Assembly (NCBI GenBank): GCA_903916205.1
Contig: CAIWVX010000449.1
Coordinates: forward strand, 1-15,883
Direction: 5' to 3'
DNA: 15,883 bases
Origin: an uncultured beta proteobacterium
GTDB taxonomy: Bacteria > Pseudomonadota > Gammaproteobacteria > Burkholderiales > Rhodocyclaceae
Shown here: in pieces, positions 1-8,033 of the stretch
Layout: each line of letters begins with the position of its first letter
How positions within the stretch are numbered: position 1 is the first letter of the stretch
Position numbers and translations under genes: made by a program
Notes under the pieces: generated by a model
Seen by the model: the letters and a program-made list of their open reading frames with translations, nothing else
Told to the model about the DNA's origin: nothing
Databases searched by the model: none

Positions 1-287
1 AACAGGTTGACCGCCGTGGGTCGGGTGCGGGCCAGGACATCGCAGACGTTTTCCAGCTGGCGAAAAAAGGACTCCGGCGTGTCGGCGATGATATCCCGCG
101 CGCCCAGAGCAACACCCATGGCGGCAGCCACTCCGATGGCCGGGGCTCCACGAATGACCATCCCCTTGATCGCCTCGGCCACGGACTGAAAATCGGTGTA
201 AGTGTTGTAGATCTCTTCACCGGGCAGTCGGGTCTGATCGATCATGATAACGGTGTTGTCACGCCATTCGATTGTGCGGAAGGACAT
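1..287 (-). CDS. mtnA: S-methyl-5-thioribose-1-phosphate isomerase, N-terminal part (cut by window start)
   Basis: The first 95 residues are present and the gene runs off the left edge. The protein begins [10 protein letters not shown] and carries DQTRLP (residues 17-22), the RGAPAIG motif (46-52) followed by an alanine-rich helix, and the RTRPTAVNL segment near residues 87-95, all hallmarks of MtnA (aIF-2B-like isomerase family). MtnA converts 5-methylthioribose-1-phosphate to 5-methylthioribulose-1-phosphate in the cytoplasmic methionine salvage pathway. The start at 287 is supported by an AAGGAG ribosome binding site about 8 bases upstream (complement of 294-299). It is transcribed away from the toxin-antitoxin pair on its right. 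No frameshift is visible in the part seen. Assignment rests on recognised motifs; the related eIF2B-type ribose-1,5-bisphosphate isomerases are less likely given the exact motif wording. Confidence 0.9.
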   Translation of the reverse strand, partial: MSFRTIEWRDNTVIMIDQTRLPGEEIYNTYTDFQSVAEAIKGMVIRGAPAIGVAAAMGVALGARDIIADTPESFFRQLENVCDVLARTRPTAVNL

Positions 288-327
288 ATCGGGCTCCTTG
301 ACAGAAATGGTTACTGCAGGGTGCTAT

Positions 328-357
328 TATGTAGCATGGAGTTGCGGATTCAGGCAA
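328..357 (-). promoter_or_regulatory. Possible sigma70-type promoter of mtnA
   Basis: On the minus strand TTGCCT (complement of 352-357) is followed after 18 bases by TACATA (complement of 328-333), about 40 bases before the mtnA start. The match is moderate and is an inference only. Confidence 0.35.
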
Positions 358-409
358 TCATTTAGAACGGTGAGTTTTTGAGTCTATGCTGGAGGGCTGT
401 CAAGAGCGC

Positions 410-438
410 TTGACAATCGTTATTCCTTACATTAGCAT
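410..438 (+). promoter_or_regulatory. Promoter of the AbrB/PIN toxin-antitoxin pair
   Basis: A consensus -35 box TTGACA (410-415) is followed after exactly 17 bases by TAGCAT (433-438), a good -10 match. Transcription would start near 444-446, just before the antitoxin gene. The -10 box lies between the two arms of the inverted repeat at 421-454, so a protein bound to that repeat would block RNA polymerase. Confidence 0.7.
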
Positions 439-454
439 TGAAACGTAAGGAATA
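421..454. promoter_or_regulatory. Operator-like inverted repeat over the toxin-antitoxin promoter
   Basis: TATTCCTTAC (421-430) and GTAAGGAATA (445-454) form a perfect 10-bp inverted repeat with a 14-bp centre. The centre carries the -10 box. Arm centres are 24 bp apart, a little over two helical turns, which suits binding by antitoxin dimers on one face of the DNA. AbrB/MazE-type antitoxins usually repress their own operon this way. Binding itself is inferred. The right arm also carries an AAGGA that could serve as a ribosome binding site for the upstream ATG at 458. Confidence 0.65.
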
Positions 455-469
455 CTGATGGAGGTTTTC

Positions 470-703
470 ATGAATTCAACGGTGACGGTAAAATATCAGA
501 CGACCATTCCCAAGGCAGTGCGGGAACAGCTCGGCATTTGCATCAATGATGCATTGGAGTGGGTCGTTGAAAAGGGGAAGGTGGTTGTTCATCCTGTACA
601 TAACAATTTTCTCGGCTATCGCGGCAGCGTAAAGGTCGGGGTCGGCGATATTTCAGCTGATATCACGACAGCCCGCGGAGACCGTACGGATAAGTACCGG
701 TGA
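470..703 (+). CDS. AbrB/MazE (SpoVT-AbrB fold) family antitoxin
   Basis: This 77-residue protein begins MNSTVTVKYQ and contains TTIPKAVREQLGI, the swapped-hairpin DNA-binding signature of SpoVT-AbrB antitoxins. The basic C-terminal tail (ARGDRTDKYR) would be the toxin-binding part. Its expected role is to bind and neutralise the PIN-domain toxin encoded immediately downstream and to repress the shared promoter. I prefer the ATG at 470 because GGAGG (460-464) stands 5 bases before it. An in-frame ATG at 458 adds four residues (MEVF) and has AAGGA in front, so it cannot be excluded. The stop codon overlaps the toxin GTG start (GTGA at 700-703), indicating translational coupling. The pair resembles VapBC systems with an AbrB-type VapB. 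Confidence 0.85.
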   Translation: MNSTVTVKYQTTIPKAVREQLGICINDALEWVVEKGKVVVHPVHNNFLGYRGSVKVGVGDISADITTARGDRTDKYR

Positions 704-1110
704 AAAAATACATTATTGACACCAATGCACTTATTTCCTACGTCACGGACAGGAACCCGGCCCAGCAGCACATCGTCGCACCGCTTTTTGAAGCTGCCTC
801 CCGATTGAAATGCATCCTTGTCTGTCATCAGTTCACTCTGGCCGAATTTGTGTTTGTCATGGATAAGGTGTACGGGACCCCAAAAGAGACCATCAACTCC
901 ATGCTGCGTGACTTTGTTGCCATGCCGGGAGTTGAGCTGCATCAGCAGACTGATTTCAGTGTACTGCTCTCCTTATGGCCTTCAAAAATTGGTGATTTTG
1001 GTGATGCGCTGATAGCTGCAACTGGAAAAACGTTCAAGGGAGCTGTCATGGTTACGTTTGATGAAAAGTTCAAAACCGCATTGAAGAAGCTCGGGATGGA
1101 AACGTTGTAA
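700..1110 (+). CDS. PIN-domain ribonuclease toxin (VapC-like)
   Basis: The 136-residue protein has the acidic residues of a PIN nuclease: D7 in IIDTN, E49 in TLAEF, D99 and D102 in GDFGDALIAA, and D121 in TFDEKF. These coordinate the metal ions that cut RNA. Length and order fit VapC toxins, which cleave tRNA or rRNA when the antitoxin is degraded; the actual target cannot be read from the sequence. It starts with GTG at 700, overlapping the antitoxin stop by 4 bases, so the two are cotranscribed and translationally coupled. No catalytic residue is missing, so the toxin looks intact. It ends about 100 bases before the helicase gene; no terminator is obvious between them. Confidence 0.85.
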   Translation: MKKYIIDTNALISYVTDRNPAQQHIVAPLFEAASRLKCILVCHQFTLAEFVFVMDKVYGTPKETINSMLRDFVAMPGVELHQQTDFSVLLSLWPSKIGDFGDALIAATGKTFKGAVMVTFDEKFKTALKKLGMETL

Positions 1111-1212
1111 CAGGCATTCGTGAGTTTTTTGAGGAACAAAGAAGACAATACTTTTTAGGCAAACATGACCGGACAGAGGCGCCATAATTGATACGTTTAA
1201 CCCGATGCACCC

Positions 1213-3714
1213 ATGAATAATCACTTCACCGAAGACGCACTGCTGCTGATGCGCCATGAAATTTCTCAGGCCAAGGGCAACGAAGTCTTCTTCGTCGGTC
1301 ACTGCAATGTGGACGGTGTCGTCTGCGAAGCCGCGGCCATCGCCCGCGGCAGCAAGGTTGCCGTGCCGGCCATCATCACCCGTGCCGGATGTGGTGATAT
1401 TGTGGTCCACAACCACCCCTCCGGCGATCTCGAGCCATCGGCTGCGGATATGGATATCGCCTCGGTCTGCGGCAATCAGGGCATCGGCTTCGCCATTATC
1501 GACAACGATTGCAGCCGCTGCTACATGGTTGTCTCGCCGCACACGGAGCAGAAGGGTGAACTGCTCTCACTGGATGAGATCGGACGTGTGTTTGCGCCGG
1601 ACGGTATGATGGCGCACCTCAAGGGATATGAGCAGCGCGACGAGCAGGTGCGCATGGCGCTGACCGTGGCGGAAGCGTTCAACAAAGAGAAGGTGGCGCT
1701 GATCGAGGCCGGGACTGGTACCGGCAAGTCGCTGGCCTATCTGGTGCCATCGATCCTGTGGGCAGTGCGCAACAACCAGCGGGTCGTTATCTCCACCAAC
1801 ACCATCAACCTCCAGGAACAGCTGATCAAAAAGGACCTCCCCTTCCTTGCCCGCAACTCCTCGATTGAATTCAAGGCGGTATTGGTCAAGGGGCGCAGCA
1901 ACTATGTCTGCCTGCGCAAGCTTGAGCAGGTAGAGGCTGAACCATCACTCTTCCTGGATGAATCATCGCACGAACTGACCAGCATCGTTGAATGGAGCAA
2001 AGCCTGTCAGGACGGCTGCCGCAGCGACCTCTCCTTCACACCGCGCGGCGCCACCTGGGAGGAGGTCTGCTGCGAGGCCGACCAGTGCAGTCGTTCACGC
2101 TGCAAGCATTTCAACCGCTGCTTTTTCTACCGTGCCCGGCGTGACGCCTCCGCCGCCAGAATTCTGGTGGTTAATCATGCCCTGCTGCTGTCGGACATCG
2201 TGCTGCGCCGGGAGACCGGCTACGATGCTACGGCGATTCTGCCCCCCTTCAGCCGATTGATTTTCGATGAGGGGCATCACCTGGAGGATGTGGCCACCAG
2301 CCATCTGTCACAAGTTATCACCCGCGGCGGGATCATCAAACAGCTGCACCGCCTGGTTCCCCAGAAGGCCAATCGAGCCGGACTGCTGACAATCATCTCC
2401 GCAAGAATAACCCGTGACCTGCCGGAATCGCGGGAAGGGCTCTATATGGAGCTGTCCGGTCTTCTGGAGAGTCATCTGCTGCCGAAAACACGCGATCTGG
2501 AGCAGCTGACCGAGCAGACCATGGACTGGCTGGCCATTTCGCTGGAGCATGATGCCGGTGCCGCACCCGGCCGTGAACAGAAGCTGCGTATAACACCGGC
2601 CGTCAGCAGCACGGCATTCTGGCAGGAGTGCCGTCAGCGGCTCAAAGCGCTGTCAGATGCCCTTAATGACTACACATCGGCGCTGCGTACGCTGGTGCGG
2701 CGTTGCGAGGATCTGCCGGAAAAGCTGCGCGAGAAACTGGCGGATCAGCTGCTCGATACCTCCGGTATTGAGGGGCGTCTGCAGTCCATGGCCGACACCG
2801 CCCTGTTTTTTATCAGCGATGCCGAGGGGTACTGTCGCTGGATCGAATCGAAAAAAAATCATCACGGTGTGCAGGCCCGGCTTTGTGCCGCTCCGCTGGA
2901 TATCTCCGGCCAGGTCAAGGAAGCCGTGCTGGACAAACTCAAAACTATCATTGTGACTTCGGCAACGCTGACAGTCGGGGGAGAATTCAGCTACCTGAAA
3001 AAACGCACCGGGTTCGCCCTGCTCCCCAAGACGCGACTGAACGAACTGTTCCTGGCATCACCCTTTGACTATGCCGCGCAGGTTTTTGCTGCCGTGCCGG
3101 ACGACATGCCCGAACCAACCGGCCATGGCTTCCGTGAGGCGCTGGAAAAGCACATTCTCCGGGCTGTAGCCATTGCCAGGGGAGGGGCTTTCATCCTGTT
3201 CACATCATACGAACTGCTGAACAAGGTCTATTCGTCCCTGTCGCCGGAACTGGCCCGAATGGGACTGACAGCACTCAAACAGGGCGATACCAACCGGCAT
3301 ACCTTGCTGGCTCATTTTCGCAAAGACCATAATGCCGTGCTGTTCGGTACCGACTCATTCTGGGAGGGGGTTGATGTGAAAGGGGAAGCGCTGCGGCTGG
3401 TTATTATCGCACGTTTGCCGTTTCAAGTGCCGACCGAACCGGTGCAGCAGGCCCGTTCGGAAAAGATCGAGGCTGACGGCGGCGATCCGTTCCGCGAGTT
3501 TTCAGTGCCTCAGGCGGTCATAAAGTTTCGCCAGGGTTTTGGCCGCCTGATTCGCAGTCGTGATGACCGGGGAGCGGTGCTGATTCTGGATCGGCGGGTT
3601 GTCACAAAAAACTACGGCAAAAAATTTCTGAGGTCGCTGCCGGATACGGAGCTGGTGCGGGGAAGTTCTGACGAAGTATTCAAAAAAATGGAAGAGTTTT
3701 TTAAAAGTTTGTAG
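1213..3714 (+). CDS. DinG/XPD-family Fe-S DNA helicase with N-terminal RadC-like JAB domain
   Basis: This 833-residue protein is longer than typical DinG (about 710) because of an extra N-terminal domain. Residues 24-110 carry a RadC/JAMM-like motif, HNHPSG at 66-71 with PSAAD at 75-79. The helicase part follows: Walker A GTGTGKS (167-173), an iron-sulfur set C233, C292, C297 and C303 with the C-x4-C-x5-C spacing of E. coli DinG, DEGH (352-355), TSAT (582-585), FWEGVDV (from 716) and QGFGRLIR (from 774). It should be an ATP-driven 5'-3' helicase acting on R-loops, G-quadruplexes or recombination intermediates. The role of the JAB domain is unknown. The ATG at 1213 has no clear ribosome binding site but is needed to include the JAB domain. 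Its TAG stop lies inside the repeat at 3711-3765. E. coli DinG lacks such a domain. Confidence 0.88.
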   Translation: MNNHFTEDALLLMRHEISQAKGNEVFFVGHCNVDGVVCEAAAIARGSKVAVPAIITRAGCGDIVVHNHPSGDLEPSAADMDIASVCGNQGIGFAIIDNDCSRCYMVVSPHTEQKGELLSLDEIGRVFAPDGMMAHLKGYEQRDEQVRMALTVAEAFNKEKVALIEAGTGTGKSLAYLVPSILWAVRNNQRVVISTNTINLQEQLIKKDLPFLARNSSIEFKAVLVKGRSNYVCLRKLEQVEAEPSLFLDESSHELTSIVEWSKACQDGCRSDLSFTPRGATWEEVCCEADQCSRSRCKHFNRCFFYRARRDASAARILVVNHALLLSDIVLRRETGYDATAILPPFSRLIFDEGHHLEDVATSHLSQVITRGGIIKQLHRLVPQKANRAGLLTIISARITRDLPESREGLYMELSGLLESHLLPKTRDLEQLTEQTMDWLAISLEHDAGAAPGREQKLRITPAVSSTAFWQECRQRLKALSDALNDYTSALRTLVRRCEDLPEKLREKLADQLLDTSGIEGRLQSMADTALFFISDAEGYCRWIESKKNHHGVQARLCAAPLDISGQVKEAVLDKLKTIIVTSATLTVGGEFSYLKKRTGFALLPKTRLNELFLASPFDYAAQVFAAVPDDMPEPTGHGFREALEKHILRAVAIARGGAFILFTSYELLNKVYSSLSPELARMGLTALKQGDTNRHTLLAHFRKDHNAVLFGTDSFWEGVDVKGEALRLVIIARLPFQVPTEPVQQARSEKIEADGGDPFREFSVPQAVIKFRQGFGRLIRSRDDRGAVLILDRRVVTKNYGKKFLRSLPDTELVRGSSDEVFKKMEEFFKSL

Positions 3715-3765
3715 GGGCGAGGCAATGCCTCGCCCGGATTGGGCGACCGACCGGATTGCCCCTAC
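3711..3765. repeat. MITE-like palindromic repeat between convergent genes; possible bidirectional terminator
   Basis: The element is bounded by GTAGGGGC (3711-3718) and GCCCCTAC (3758-3765). Inside, GGGCGAGGCA (3715-3724) and TGCCTCGCCC (3726-3735) form a near-continuous 10-bp hairpin, and a second imperfect hairpin covers GGGCGACC to the right end. This 'GTAGGGGC ... GCCCCTAC' style of repeat occurs in many bacterial genomes as a small non-autonomous element (general knowledge, not searched here). The TAG in each end is the stop codon of a neighbour: 3712-3714 for the helicase and complement 3762-3764 for the membrane protein. Confidence 0.7.
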
Positions 3766-4241
3766 GTGGATTTCATCCGTTTCTTTGCACTGAAGTTGAA
3801 ACACTGGTAATAGGTCAGGCACATCAGCAGGAAAGAGAAAATAATTATGGCCAGTATTTGAGAAGCGCCGGCTGCTTTTTTGGAATCAGGCACCATGGTT
3901 ACAAATGCCAGAAAAAAGCCAACTGCGCTGAATTTCCAAAGATCGCCCAGTGAACGTTTTTTCCGCAAGGCGGTCTGGGCTTCCTTGGAGAGACCGATCG
4001 TGCTGCCTTCGATTTCAACACCCGCATCCCGCCATGCCAGCCGGTAAATCGGATAGAGCAGCAGCAGTTGGATGGCAATGGTTGCAATGATGCTGGCCAT
4101 GAATTTTTCAGGTTTACCCATCATGCTGAAATTATTTTGAAAAATAAACGCCACGTAGATAAGCAGACACATCAGCAGACCCTGGACTACGCGGTAAATG
4201 ATCAGGGTTCGGTTCAATCGCTTAAAGTCAAAACTTGGCAT
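3762..4241 (-). CDS. Small four-helix membrane protein, unknown function
   Basis: I do not recognise this 159-residue protein. Four hydrophobic segments are visible at about 13-34, 47-68, 101-117 and 127-147, with a basic loop (about 85-98) and a basic C-terminus (SAKKRMKST), consistent with an inner-membrane protein with both ends in the cytoplasm. I chose the ATG at 4241 (MPSFDFKRLN) because a GGAGAG lies about 8-10 bases upstream and because the longer version from 4289 adds a polar stretch without a hydrophobic start. Its TAG stop lies in the terminal inverted repeat at 3711-3765. It is divergent from the kinase-regulator-selB operon, so any shared regulation would act from the 4242-4392 gap. 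No function can be given. Confidence 0.65.
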   Translation of the reverse strand: MPSFDFKRLNRTLIIYRVVQGLLMCLLIYVAFIFQNNFSMMGKPEKFMASIIATIAIQLLLLYPIYRLAWRDAGVEIEGSTIGLSKEAQTALRKKRSLGDLWKFSAVGFFLAFVTMVPDSKKAAGASQILAIIIFSFLLMCLTYYQCFNFSAKKRMKST

Positions 4242-4392
4242 GGGCTGGTCTCTCCGATTACTTCTTATTGCACTGAAAACGTCCGGCATTTATAACAGAA
4301 GAGCGTCCTTTCAGGCAAGAACTCAATGCCGCAGGGTACGCTTCAAACCGGCGCAAGCAAATAACATTACAAAATCAGGTTGTTGAGGCGAC

Positions 4393-5331
4393 ATGCGACT
4401 GCTTCGTACCATATTTCACCCGGTCATGGCTCTGATTGCCATCCAACTGGTCTGGATCACCCTGGTGATTTTCTGGATCTACTGGTATGTCGGCAAACAC
4501 CGCGAGTTTCGGGAACTGGCTGAAAAATACCGACCGGAACTGCTCGGCACCGGTTTCAACTGGCCGGTCATGGTTGAAGGTCTGGCCATGCTGGTGGTTA
4601 TTCTGGTCGGGGTGTACGTTCTTTTTGTCTACTGGAACCGGCAATCCAACCTGTACCGCAAACAGCGCGACATCATATCCCAGGTTACGCATGAGCTGAA
4701 ATCGCCGCTGGCCTCGATCCAGCTCCACCTTGAGACAATCCGTCTGCGTCGTCCGGCGGAAGATAAGCTTGACGCATTCGTGGGAACCATGCTGGCAGAC
4801 ACCGATCGACTGCACTACCTGATCAATAACCTGCTGATGGCCGCCCGGCTGGAGAAACGGCGCAAGTCCACCGATCGCCGCCTGACTGATCTCACGATGC
4901 TTCTGGAAGAGTATGTGGAGCGGGAACGAGCCAATCTGCCCCAGGGGGGGAGTCTGACCCTTGAGGCCCAGGCTGCCGTCAAGGTGCTGGTCGACCCGGA
5001 GGAGATGGGTATGGTGCTGCGCAATCTGTTTGAAAATGCCGTGCTGTATTCGCCGGGGAGTCCCGACATTGCCGCAGGCCTCGTAAGTGATGGCAGTTCT
5101 GCGCTCTTGACAGTCCAGGACAAGGGTCGCGGACTGGATAGAAAAGAGTTGAAGAAGGTCTTTGATATGTTCTACCGCGTACACCCCGCAGGCGAAAATA
5201 TCCGGGGCACCGGACTGGGGTTGTACATCGTCGATACGGTCGTGCGCGGCAGTGGCGGCTCGGTATCAGTCGTCAGCGACGGCCTTGGCCGGGGCTGCAC
5301 GTTTACCATTTCGCTCCCGGTGGCTCAATGA
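4393..5331 (+). CDS. Membrane sensor histidine kinase
   Basis: The 312-residue protein has two membrane helices (about 11-33 and 58-80) with only a short periplasmic loop between them. The HisKA domain follows directly, with phospho-acceptor H100 in QVTHELKSPLASI. The ATPase domain shows the N box (NLFENAVLYS, N215), G1 box (DKGRGLD, from D243) and G2 box (GTGLGL, 272-277). All residues needed for autophosphorylation are present. No HAMP or PAS domain is visible, so sensing is probably within or near the membrane. GAGG (4385-4388) precedes the ATG. The stop overlaps the regulator start in ATGA (5328-5331), so the two form a translationally coupled cognate pair. The signal is unknown. Confidence 0.92.
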   Translation: MRLLRTIFHPVMALIAIQLVWITLVIFWIYWYVGKHREFRELAEKYRPELLGTGFNWPVMVEGLAMLVVILVGVYVLFVYWNRQSNLYRKQRDIISQVTHELKSPLASIQLHLETIRLRRPAEDKLDAFVGTMLADTDRLHYLINNLLMAARLEKRRKSTDRRLTDLTMLLEEYVERERANLPQGGSLTLEAQAAVKVLVDPEEMGMVLRNLFENAVLYSPGSPDIAAGLVSDGSSALLTVQDKGRGLDRKELKKVFDMFYRVHPAGENIRGTGLGLYIVDTVVRGSGGSVSVVSDGLGRGCTFTISLPVAQ

Positions 5332-6041
5332 TTGTTCATGGCGAAAAGCCCCATATCATGCTTGTGGAGGATGAAATTCATCTGGCGCGCGGCATCTGTT
5401 TCAACCTGGAGGAGGAAGGTTGTCGGGTCAGCCATTTCGAGTCCGGAGAACGGGCACTGAAAGATCTGGAGGTTGAACATTTCGACCTGGTGATCCTGGA
5501 TGTGATGCTGCCGGGTATGGACGGTTTCCAGATCTGCCGGGCCGTCCGGGAACTTGATCCGCGGGTGCCGATCCTGATGCTGTCGGCGCGATCCGAAGAC
5601 AGCGACCGGGTGGAGGGGCTTGAAAACGGTGCCGACGACTATCTGGCCAAACCATTCAACCTGGTGGAGTTCCTGCTGCGGGTCAAGGGGATGCTGCGGC
5701 GCTCCTCCTGGTATCGCCCCGAACCGGTGGAAGAGGGGTACCGGTTTGGTGCAAACGAGGTCTTTCTGCTTTCCTATCGGGCTCGTACTGCTCAGGGAGA
5801 AATTGATCTGACGGAGATGGAAGTGCGCGTCCTGTCTGTATTTTTCCGGAAAGAAGGTGCGACGATTCCGCGTGGTGAGCTGCTGCAATCCGTCTGGGGC
5901 TATGCCAATGACACCGAAACCCGAACGCTGGACAATTTCATCGTCAGGCTGCGAAAATATTTCGAGCCGGATCCCGCCCATCCGATCCATTTCCAGACGG
6001 TACGTGGTGTCGGTTACCGCTTCAGCAGGAAGGGCATCTGA
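5328..6041 (+). CDS. OmpR/PhoB-family response regulator
   Basis: The 237-residue protein has a receiver domain (about 9-122) with acidic pair E14/D15, phospho-acceptor D58 in [14 protein letters not shown]86 and K108 in the KPF motif. A C-terminal winged helix (about 135-235) ends in the typical [11 protein letters not shown]. It should be phosphorylated by the kinase encoded just upstream and then bind DNA as a dimer. It overlaps the kinase gene by 4 bases, and its TGA stop touches the selB ATG with no gap (6039-6041, 6042). The target genes are unknown; autoregulation of this operon or control of nearby genes is possible. The alternative is none: the family call is clear. Confidence 0.93.
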   Translation: MIVHGEKPHIMLVEDEIHLARGICFNLEEEGCRVSHFESGERALKDLEVEHFDLVILDVMLPGMDGFQICRAVRELDPRVPILMLSARSEDSDRVEGLENGADDYLAKPFNLVEFLLRVKGMLRRSSWYRPEPVEEGYRFGANEVFLLSYRARTAQGEIDLTEMEVRVLSVFFRKEGATIPRGELLQSVWGYANDTETRTLDNFIVRLRKYFEPDPAHPIHFQTVRGVGYRFSRKGI

Positions 6042-7952
6042 ATGAAACATTTAATTCTCGGCACCGCCGGACATATCGACCACGGCAAGACATCACTGGT
6101 TAAGGCTCTGACCGGCATCGATACGGACCGGCTGAAAGAGGAAAAAGCCCGGGGGATCACGATCGAGCTCGGTTTTGCACATATGGAACTGCCGGGGGGA
6201 ATTCAATTCGGCGTTGTTGACGTGCCCGGGCATGAAAAATTTGTTCGCGCCATGGTTGCCGGTGTGGGGGGCATGGATCTGGTGATGCTGGTGATCGCAG
6301 CAGACGAAGGCATCATGCCGCAAACACGGGAGCATCTGGATATTTTGCGCCTGCTGAATGTCAGGAGCGGCCTGGTGGCGCTGACCAAGAGCGATATGGT
6401 GGAACGGGATTGGCTGGAGCTGGTGGCTGAAGAGGTACGTGATTTTGTCGCCGGCAGCTTCCTGGAAAACGCAGCGATTGTCCCGGTTTCATCCCGCAGC
6501 GGCACCGGGCTGGAAGAGCTCAGGTCGGAACTTGCCCGTCTGGCTGTTAACGCTGCAGAAAAACGTCGTGAGGGATATTTCCGCCTGCCGGTGGACCGCG
6601 CCTTTACGGTTGCCGGTTTCGGAACAGTTGTAACCGGTACGCTGCTGTCGGGAGAAATCCGTGTCGGTGATGAGCTGGAACTGCTGCCGTCCGGGCGGGA
6701 AGGGCGTGTACGGGGCATTCAGGCCCACGGTTTAAAATCAGAATCGGGGCAGGCCGGACAAAGATTGGCGGTCAATCTGCAGGGCATCGACCTGGACGAG
6801 GCCCATCGCGGCAATGTGGTCGTGCCGCGCGGCGTGTTCCGCTCAACCCGTGCGGTAGACGTACGGCTGGATTACCTTGCATCAGCGCCCCGCGAGCTGA
6901 AACACCGAACCACGGTGCGTCTGCACTCGGCAACCTACGAGGTGCCGTCCCAGGTGATCCTGCTTGATCGCGACACACTCAAGCCGGGTGATAGCGCTCT
7001 CGTGCAGCTGCGGCTGAAAGAACCGGCCCTGCTGCTCTCCGGTGACAGCTACATCATCCGCATTTCAGCGCCGGCCACCACGGTTGGCGGCGGCATCGTT
7101 CTCGACCCTTTCCCGCCGCGTCGCCGTCGCAGAAACAGCGAAGCGCTTGAGCTGCTGGAGGCGTTCGGCCAGGAGGATCAACAACGCACCATCAGCCTGA
7201 TCATCAGCCAGAGCCTGCTGTCAGGCATCACGCATGAGGACATCCTGCTGCGCAGCGGTCTGCCCCGTAAGACGGTGGACTCCTCCCTGTCTGCGCTGCT
7301 GGGGTGTGGAGAAACCGTGCAGATGCTGCGCGAGCCGAAGATGTATCTCTCCAGCCAGTCATGCGATGTTCTCAAACAGCAGCTGACACATGAGCTGCTG
7401 GCATATCTGGATGCCAACCCGCTCAAAGGCGGTATGGGCAAGGAAGAGCTCAAAACCCGTCTGCCGAAACGGAGTGACGGGCGTTTTTTCACCCCCCTGT
7501 TGACGACATTGGAAAAGGATGGTCTGGTCGTGCCGGATCGGGATATCGTCAAACCGGCTGGGTCTTTGATTCGAAAATCCGGCCAGGCGGAAGAGCTTTC
7601 GGGAAAGATGGAACAGTTTATTCTTGAAGGGGGGATCGAGCCGCCCACGGTGAAGGAGATCATGGAGCGCTTCCGCTGCGACGAAAAGGCTGTCCGCGAT
7701 AACCTTTCTCTGCTGGTCAGGAGCGGTTCAGTGGTACGCATATCTGCAGACCTGTTTTATTCTAGTACTGCGCTGGGCGGGCTGCGGGAAAAACTGGTCG
7801 CTCTGCTGAAGGAGAAGGGTGAGATCATCCCCACCGATTTCCGTGACGTAAGCAATCTTTCCCGTAAGTTCCTGATTCCGCTGCTGGAGCATTTCGACAG
7901 CGAGAAGGTAACGATCCGGGTGGGTGACAAGAGGGTGCTGCGGCGGAGGTAG
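6042..7952 (+). CDS. selB: Selenocysteine-specific elongation factor SelB
   Basis: The 636-residue protein is a full-length SelB (E. coli SelB is 614). The GTPase motifs are G1 GHIDHGKT (10-17), the SelB-type [18 protein letters not shown] stretch (28-45), G3 DVPGHE (60-65), G4 TKSD (115-118) and G5 SSRSG (150-154). EF-Tu-like domains 2 and 3 follow, then a chain of winged-helix repeats from about residue 370 to the end that would bind the SECIS hairpin. SelB delivers Sec-tRNA(Sec) to UGA codons with a downstream SECIS. It follows the regulator with no gap; an AGGAAGG within the regulator end (6027-6033) can serve as ribosome binding site. The organism must make selenoproteins, but I see no UGA-Sec gene in this window. 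Confidence 0.97.
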   Translation: MKHLILGTAGHIDHGKTSLVKALTGIDTDRLKEEKARGITIELGFAHMELPGGIQFGVVDVPGHEKFVRAMVAGVGGMDLVMLVIAADEGIMPQTREHLDILRLLNVRSGLVALTKSDMVERDWLELVAEEVRDFVAGSFLENAAIVPVSSRSGTGLEELRSELARLAVNAAEKRREGYFRLPVDRAFTVAGFGTVVTGTLLSGEIRVGDELELLPSGREGRVRGIQAHGLKSESGQAGQRLAVNLQGIDLDEAHRGNVVVPRGVFRSTRAVDVRLDYLASAPRELKHRTTVRLHSATYEVPSQVILLDRDTLKPGDSALVQLRLKEPALLLSGDSYIIRISAPATTVGGGIVLDPFPPRRRRRNSEALELLEAFGQEDQQRTISLIISQSLLSGITHEDILLRSGLPRKTVDSSLSALLGCGETVQMLREPKMYLSSQSCDVLKQQLTHELLAYLDANPLKGGMGKEELKTRLPKRSDGRFFTPLLTTLEKDGLVVPDRDIVKPAGSLIRKSGQAEELSGKMEQFILEGGIEPPTVKEIMERFRCDEKAVRDNLSLLVRSGSVVRISADLFYSSTALGGLREKLVALLKEKGEIIPTDFRDVSNLSRKFLIPLLEHFDSEKVTIRVGDKRVLRRR

Positions 7953-7974
7953 AGAGCAGGGGTGCTAATTTGAA

Positions 7975-8003
7975 TTGACGGCAAAGTGTAATTACAATAG
8001 TAT
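7975..8003 (+). promoter_or_regulatory. Promoter of the RHH/MazF toxin-antitoxin pair
   Basis: TTGACG (7975-7980), a 17-base spacer and TAGTAT (7998-8003) make a good sigma70-type promoter. The antitoxin ATG follows at 8034 with AAGGAG at 8021-8026. The promoter starts only 22 bases after selB, giving the pair its own transcription. Confidence 0.65.
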
Positions 8004-8016
8004 TCATAACGTACTA
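7987..8016. promoter_or_regulatory. Two palindromes in the RHH/MazF promoter, likely antitoxin operators
   Basis: TGTAATTACA (7987-7996) is a perfect 10-bp palindrome in the -35/-10 spacer. TAGTA (7998-8002) and TACTA (8012-8016) form a second inverted repeat covering the -10 box and probable start site. Ribbon-helix-helix antitoxins bind short palindromes in exactly such places. Binding is inferred. Confidence 0.55.
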
Positions 8017-8033
8017 CAAAAAGGAGTGCATTT

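Noticed and set aside
982..1542. Long minus-strand open frame (186 codons) opposite the start of the helicase gene
   Set aside because: It lies over the JAB domain and toxin end, both of which have clear family motifs; the product resembles nothing known and is an antisense shadow.
4375..5184. Long minus-strand open frame (269 codons) opposite the histidine kinase
   Set aside because: The kinase shows all H, N, G1 and G2 motifs on the plus strand; the antisense frame is a product of GC-rich codon structure.
5325..6050. Minus-strand open frame of 241 codons opposite the response regulator
   Set aside because: It mirrors the regulator exactly and has no recognisable motif.
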